Of a stretch of DNA of 64,000 nucleotides, positions 59,510 to 64,000 are shown in pieces (position 1 is the stretch's first letter; every line of letters starts with the position of its first letter). The stretch comes from Spraguea lophii (Eukaryota > Microsporidia > Spragueidae), in NCBI GenBank assembly GCA_001887945.1, contig LDOQ01000303.1:103718-167717 (forward strand), read 5' to 3'. The translations under genes and the position numbers were made by a program. Under the pieces are notes generated by a model. It was not told the origin of the DNA. It saw nothing but the letters and a program-made list of their open reading frames with translations, and ran no database searches.

Positions 59510-60619
59510 ATGTTAAGTATAAATAAATTGAATTTTATTTATGAGAAAGAAAAGAATCTTAATTTTTTTATTAAAATATATAAAAGTATTAAATTATTAA
59601 ATATGATAAGAATAAAAAAATTGCCTATTCTTTATTTAATATATTTTATGAATATGCAAGCAAGTAACATAATTAATCGCGGAAAAAAAGCTAATATTAA
59701 AGATGTTTTAATAAAGATAAGAGAGAAAAATAGAACAGAGAGAAAAGGTTATGAAATTATTGATAATCTAGGTTATAGTGCAAGATTACGTGACAATAAA
59801 AAAATAAGATTTAAGATTAATAGTTTAAAATATAATGGTATCAGAATTGATAATACACATAATAAAACCCACCATAGTTTTTCGAAATTGAAATTGAATG
59901 ACAAAGGAAAGTTAGAAGGAAAAAATAAGAATGGCAATGATATACCAGAAAATAAAATAATGATAAGTTACATATTGTTTTACGCTAATATAACCATAGG
60001 TAACAATACTATAAACACATTTATACACATTATACCCCAACAATATATTATATATAATAATGTTGTTAATACTACTTTCGAAATGGAAATATACGACTTA
60101 CGCGTTTGTTTAGATGTTGATTCGAATGGGGTTTATTCTAATAAAGATTACGATTATATAGCTGGGTCTACATATAAAAAATCATCTTTGAATTACAATT
60201 CATTTATATTGGCTAATAAACCCTCCTCTATTAAAATATCAAATTTTGAGAAAACTGGTTATATTTATTATTTTAATAGCAGATCTGAGAAACTGGAGAG
60301 AATTACATTAAAACCAGAAGCTACTTTTAATGAAAGTGAAGGAGAAGAAACATTACAACCCGAAGCTACTTTTAATGAAAGTGAAGGAGAAAGAACATTA
60401 CAACCAGAAGCCACTTTTAATGAAAGTGAAGGAGAAAGAACATTACAACCAGAAGCCACTTTTAATGAAAACGAAGGAGAAGGAATAACAAAATCAGAAA
60501 CCTCATCTGATGGAAAAAGAAAAGAAGTGGCATCAAAAAACAATATTAAGATTGGAAATACTATGATAATATTGATATCAATTCAGATAATATTTTGGTT
60601 ATTTATACAAATTTATTAA
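59510..60619 (+). CDS. Surface-type protein with 15-residue repeats and C-terminal anchor
   Basis: A 369-residue frame. GAGGGTAAAAAATG supports the first ATG; an internal Met (codon 32) would begin directly with a signal-like MIRIKKLPILYLIYFMN. The middle (residues 100-250) holds an EF-hand-like DVDSNGVYSNKDYDYIAGS stretch (D-x-D-x-NG pattern), with calcium binding possible but unproven. Residues 267-326 are four copies of the 15-residue unit LQPEATFNESEGERT. The last 22 residues (TMIILISIQIIFWLFIQIY) are a C-terminal membrane helix or GPI-type signal with no tail. The N-terminal signal, acidic repeats and terminal anchor suggest a cell- or spore-surface protein. No family was recognised. Confidence 0.7.
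   Translation: MLSINKLNFIYEKEKNLNFFIKIYKSIKLLNMIRIKKLPILYLIYFMNMQASNIINRGKKANIKDVLIKIREKNRTERKGYEIIDNLGYSARLRDNKKIRFKINSLKYNGIRIDNTHNKTHHSFSKLKLNDKGKLEGKNKNGNDIPENKIMISYILFYANITIGNNTINTFIHIIPQQYIIYNNVVNTTFEMEIYDLRVCLDVDSNGVYSNKDYDYIAGSTYKKSSLNYNSFILANKPSSIKISNFEKTGYIYYFNSRSEKLERITLKPEATFNESEGEETLQPEATFNESEGERTLQPEATFNESEGERTLQPEATFNENEGEGITKSETSSDGKRKEVASKNNIKIGNTMIILISIQIIFWLFIQIY
60308..60487 (+). repeat. 45-bp coding tandem repeats, four units
   Basis: Four head-to-tail units encode L(K/Q)PEATFNESEGE(E/R)T. The third unit differs from the second by only a base or two, so copy number is probably polymorphic. Confidence 0.9.
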
Positions 60620-61959
60620 GTAAAGTATCTTTTATCTTAGTTTTTTATTTGCTTTTTTTATTCTTCTATTTATATATTTCAAACCTATAATATGTTTGAT
60701 TTTAATATATACATATTGTTTATTAAATAAAATGTATTAATTATAAATATGATTTAACTTCTTGTTATAACAATATTATATTCGATTAAGTTTTACTTAT
60801 TCATTTTTTGTATAAAAATTATATTTTAGTTATATAGAAAAATAATAGATGATATAGATAATTATCATTAAAAGTTTTAAAAAAATCGAATTTAATATCT
60901 TTATATTCTATTTTAAAGCTAATTATCGTATCAATTTTACTGTATTTGTTAAATATTTTTTAATTCTTATTAAGTATATTATATAATATAAAATTTAATA
61001 CCACATAATATATGATAAAATAAAATACTAATAATGTTAATATAATCCATTATATAATGATATAAAAGACAAAAATAATATAATTGTAATTATAACAGTA
61101 TCGTTTTTGTATAATAAAATAAATATAAATTCTACTCTGTTTGTTATATACATACAATTTAAATAATTTATGTTTTAGAATAAATATTATTTAAATACCC
61201 TTGTTTAAAATTATTACGTTATTATCCAATAAAAATAAAATATTAGATTATAATACTTATTGCTATAAAGTTATTATTATAATATATTATTTTTATAACA
61301 TATATTACATTATAAAACATATTTTATACAGGTATATTAAACATTGTTTATAAAATAAAATGAATAAAATATAACCTAACATATACATTTAACTTATTAT
61401 AATAATATATTTAATTGTACAAATTTATATATTTATTTTATAAATACATTTTTCAATACATATTTTAATTTATTCTTTATATCATATATAACATACATAA
61501 CCCATGTTAATTTGTTTAACCTAAAAAATAAATTAAATAAATGCTTCTTCTATTTATATATAAAAACATATTAACAAACAATACACTATATTTAAAGGGT
61601 TAATAACTATATTATACAAATTTTATTTTTTATTAACCAAATACTTCTAATCAATATTTATTTTTGAAAAAATGACATTGATTTTTTAGACATTTTTATA
61701 AATAAATAAAAAAATGAATATAAAGATGTAATAAACAAAGTATAGAAATTTTATATTTTTTATAGAGAATGTCAAATCAATATTTATTTTAGAAAACAAA
61801 AGGAATGGTGTTTTTTTAAAATACATAAAAATAAAAATATAAGTAATATAGGTATCAAATTAAATAAAAAAACATAACACGTAATATTATACAACTTTTT
61901 AAAAAACATCAAATTTGTTATTTATCTCTATTTTTTCCCTCCAAACAACTATATAAACA
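60620..61959. other. 1.3-kb gene-free stretch
   Basis: Very AT-rich with no supported gene, RNA or repeat. Confidence 0.5.
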
Positions 61960-61974
61960 AATTATTTTTCATAG

Positions 61975-62255
61975 CCTAGGTATTTCTTCCAGAGAGGAGT
62001 CCAAAAAAGTATAGTTTCTCTCCGAGCTGGTGCTGACACTTCTGCAGTATTCGACTTTTAAAACCCTGTTTTTTAACAGGGATACCGCGTTCGTACGTCT
62101 GTGGATAACACAGCGCCGGTGAAGGGAGGACTAATAAGCCTTGGTGCTCGGGGATTTGTAACCAACTCGACTATGTCCGTCGTCACACTTCCATCTCCAA
62201 TAAAGATGGTTCTCTAATATGAAGGATGTATATGCCCGGAGGAGTTTAGTATTCA
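61975..62255. other. GC-richer island: possible structured RNA or retroelement fragment
   Basis: This block stands out from the surrounding AT-rich DNA by balanced base use and potential hairpins (CCCTG...CAGGG around 62062-62080, CCATCT...AGATGG around 62191-62207). In one plus-strand frame near 62030 it reads RAGADTSAVF, resembling the active-site motif of retroviral-type proteases (DTGADTS), and a downstream frame is open for about 46 codons. It could be a decayed Ty3-type retroelement piece or an unrecognised non-coding RNA gene. Neither is proved. Confidence 0.4.
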
Positions 62256-62260
62256 TTGTA

Positions 62261-63406
62261 ATGATTAGGTTGAGTATTGATGGTTAGGTTTACTTAAAGG
62301 CTTGTAGTTTATAATAGTATATGACCCTGGATATTTTTTAGTGATAATCTGAATATATAAGAATGGGTTAAAAGTATTATAAATGTGGGTATTTTGATAT
62401 GATAATACAGAGAAGGGTAATAAAAAAACAAACGTTACTCGCCAAGTAAAAACATATACAAACATTAGGATACCAGCCAGTAAGTTATATTTTCGTTCAT
62501 GTAGAATAAATATTTATTAATAAAACTAAGAAAAGAAAAAAACTATATGTTGGATAAATAAAGATATGAAATGTATAAGGATATATTTTTATCACTACCA
62601 TATATTAATAGACGATACTAGGTTGTATATCGAACACAGAATGAAATGAATTATCGCATAAAATTAGATATAAAAACCATGTTTCATTACAGTCTTTATA
62701 TTCTATAATTATAGATTTAAATTAATAATATAAAATATATTGATTTCTTCCAGATACATTACAGATAACAGAGAAGAGTATTATATATAGAAACAAACAA
62801 TATTAAAGATACTACGTATTAAGATAATAAATACGATTAACAATATACGTCTTCTCTCTAATGAATGTCTAAAATAACCCAACGTATGATAAAGAATATT
62901 TTGGTTGTATATATATAGATAAAAAAGGAAAAATAGAAATCCAACAGAAGAAATAAAAAACAACTAGAGAAAGAAGATGAGAATACATTATAAATATCGA
63001 TAACACAGATAGTTTAACAACGATAAAATATAAGAAATAATCATGATATCCAGAAATAACAAAATAAATAAATGATATACACCAATATTTGAATATTGAA
63101 TTGTTGTATTTTCCTTGGTCTAATACGTTATCTTCAGACTATAGAAGATGGTAATGAAAGTTTAGTTATTATAAGGAAGTAAATAAAGTAAGATAATTTA
63201 GTAACAATATAGATATTATAGGTAATGATATAATAACAATAGGTGATAGGAGTATAAATATTACAGAAACCATTAAAGATAATAATATGAATATGAAAGA
63301 TATTAACAATAAACAGGGTAAAGATACTACGAAATATATTATGATTACAATTGAAAATATAACAGAGGATAAGTTATTTTATTTCAATAAGTAAATATTT
63401 ATTCTT
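62261..63406. other. Gene-poor stretch
   Basis: No gene is supported. From about 63200 to 63393 a frame without a good start is open (ends ITEDKLFYFNK). Compositionally it looks like decayed coding sequence. Confidence 0.35.
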
Positions 63407-63646
63407 TTGAAACACTATCATGAGTTTTTTTATTCGACAGACAGAAGTTGTGATAAAAATATAAGCATTTATAGTAATATTAGGTGGAAAAAAGGAGATC
63501 GATATAATTGTCCTAAGGTTGAAGGAAGATATGATATATATGTTGAAATTAAACATGGCGTTATATTAACGCTTCCATTGAATTTAGAGAAATATTCTAG
63601 AATCTATTTTTATAATATTTTTATTTGTGGAATAGACAAAACCTAG
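63407..63646 (+). CDS. Possible small protein or gene remnant (79 codons)
   Basis: The frame MKHYHEFFYSTDRSCDKN... has coding-like composition (Cys, Trp, Gly, Pro: SNIRWKKGDRYNCPKVEGRYD). It lacks a CCC/GGG start signal and directly follows another broken-looking frame, so it may be the end of a decayed gene. No family was recognised. Confidence 0.25.
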   Translation: MKHYHEFFYSTDRSCDKNISIYSNIRWKKGDRYNCPKVEGRYDIYVEIKHGVILTLPLNLEKYSRIYFYNIFICGIDKT

Positions 63647-64000
63647 AAGATAAACAACAGGAAAAATAAATCTACAAGATCAATTCGATTTTAAAGTTTT
63701 GTAAAGGTATAAGTTTTGACGATTGATATTTTATATTATGTTTCTGTCCAGAAAAGGTTAGGGTTAGAATAAGTTATAATATTTTTAAAGAACTGAAAAA
63801 AAAATATTGTATGTGTGGTATTTTATATTTTTTAGACGGGCATGCAACTAATAGTTTTAGCTCCATACCACCGTTGTTGAGTAAATATAACGGTACAAAA
63901 TATAAAGTATATTTATCATCAGATTTGGTACATATACGTGTGTTTGTATTATACCTAGGGCATTTAATTATGATTACCCCAAGGTAGCACTATTTAAAAG
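63647..64000. other. Window end without recognised gene
   Basis: Slightly less AT-rich with a GGTTAGGGTTAG stretch near 63760. Any gene here would be cut by the window edge. Confidence 0.4.

Noticed and set aside
60268..60543. Minus-strand 91-codon repeat frame
   Set aside because: It is a shadow of the 45-bp coding repeats of the surface-type protein.
1..64000. CRISPR arrays, operons, ribosome binding sites or rRNA genes
   Set aside because: No spacer-repeat array or rRNA sequence was seen; the genome is eukaryotic and bacterial signals do not apply.

Overview
The window looks like a microsporidian chromosome segment. It is very AT-rich (GC roughly one fifth by eye) and its protein genes are almost all intronless. 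Many start codons follow a CCC or GGG triplet within about 3-20 bases, a start signal known in Nosema/Vairimorpha and relatives. Several proteins are reduced forms of universal eukaryotic ones. An Argonaute gene, long intergenic spaces and Asn-rich insertions suggest the Nosema/Vairimorpha side of the phylum, but no species marker is present and I do not name a species.

Layout: 0-2 kb holds a decayed kinase-like gene and a decayed DDE transposase. 2-12 kb has a secreted repeat protein, a six-finger C2H2 protein, an Asn-rich helical protein, an IMP4-like Brix protein, two tiny genes and a PH-domain protein with charged repeats. 13-18 kb has tRNA-Glu, an Asn-rich FG-repeat protein and a membrane-anchored kinase. 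19-25 kb has a retroposon copy, an SVP26/TEX261 membrane protein, a small adenylate/UMP kinase, tRNA-Leu and a Csm1-like protein. 25-32 kb has a dynamin GTPase, a transposase relic interrupted by a retroposon, and Argonaute. 33-38 kb has RPB3, RRP5, a small gene with a probable 28-nt intron, and membrane proteins. 39-49 kb has a possible secreted protein, a HIRA homologue, a divergent (probably centromeric) histone H3 and class I aldolase. 51-54 kb has V-ATPase subunit E, a glutaredoxin, RPN3 and a tiny coiled-coil protein. 54.8-55.8 kb is a Merlin/IS1016-type DNA transposon with both ends. 56-61 kb has a large single-pass membrane protein and a repeat-bearing surface-type protein. The last 3 kb are gene-poor, with one GC-richer island.

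The most notable content is mobile DNA. First, a tRNA-derived SINE-like family has about seven clear copies plus fragments; each intact copy has a tRNA-like head with A and B boxes and a conserved tail. Second, there are four relics (possibly five) of ISXO2/Merlin-type transposases. One SINE copy sits inside one relic, flanked by a 14-bp direct repeat, so insertion order can be read. The Argonaute keeps all four slicer residues, so an RNAi machinery that could act on such elements is encoded alongside them.

All identifications rest on reading motifs by eye; no database search was run.
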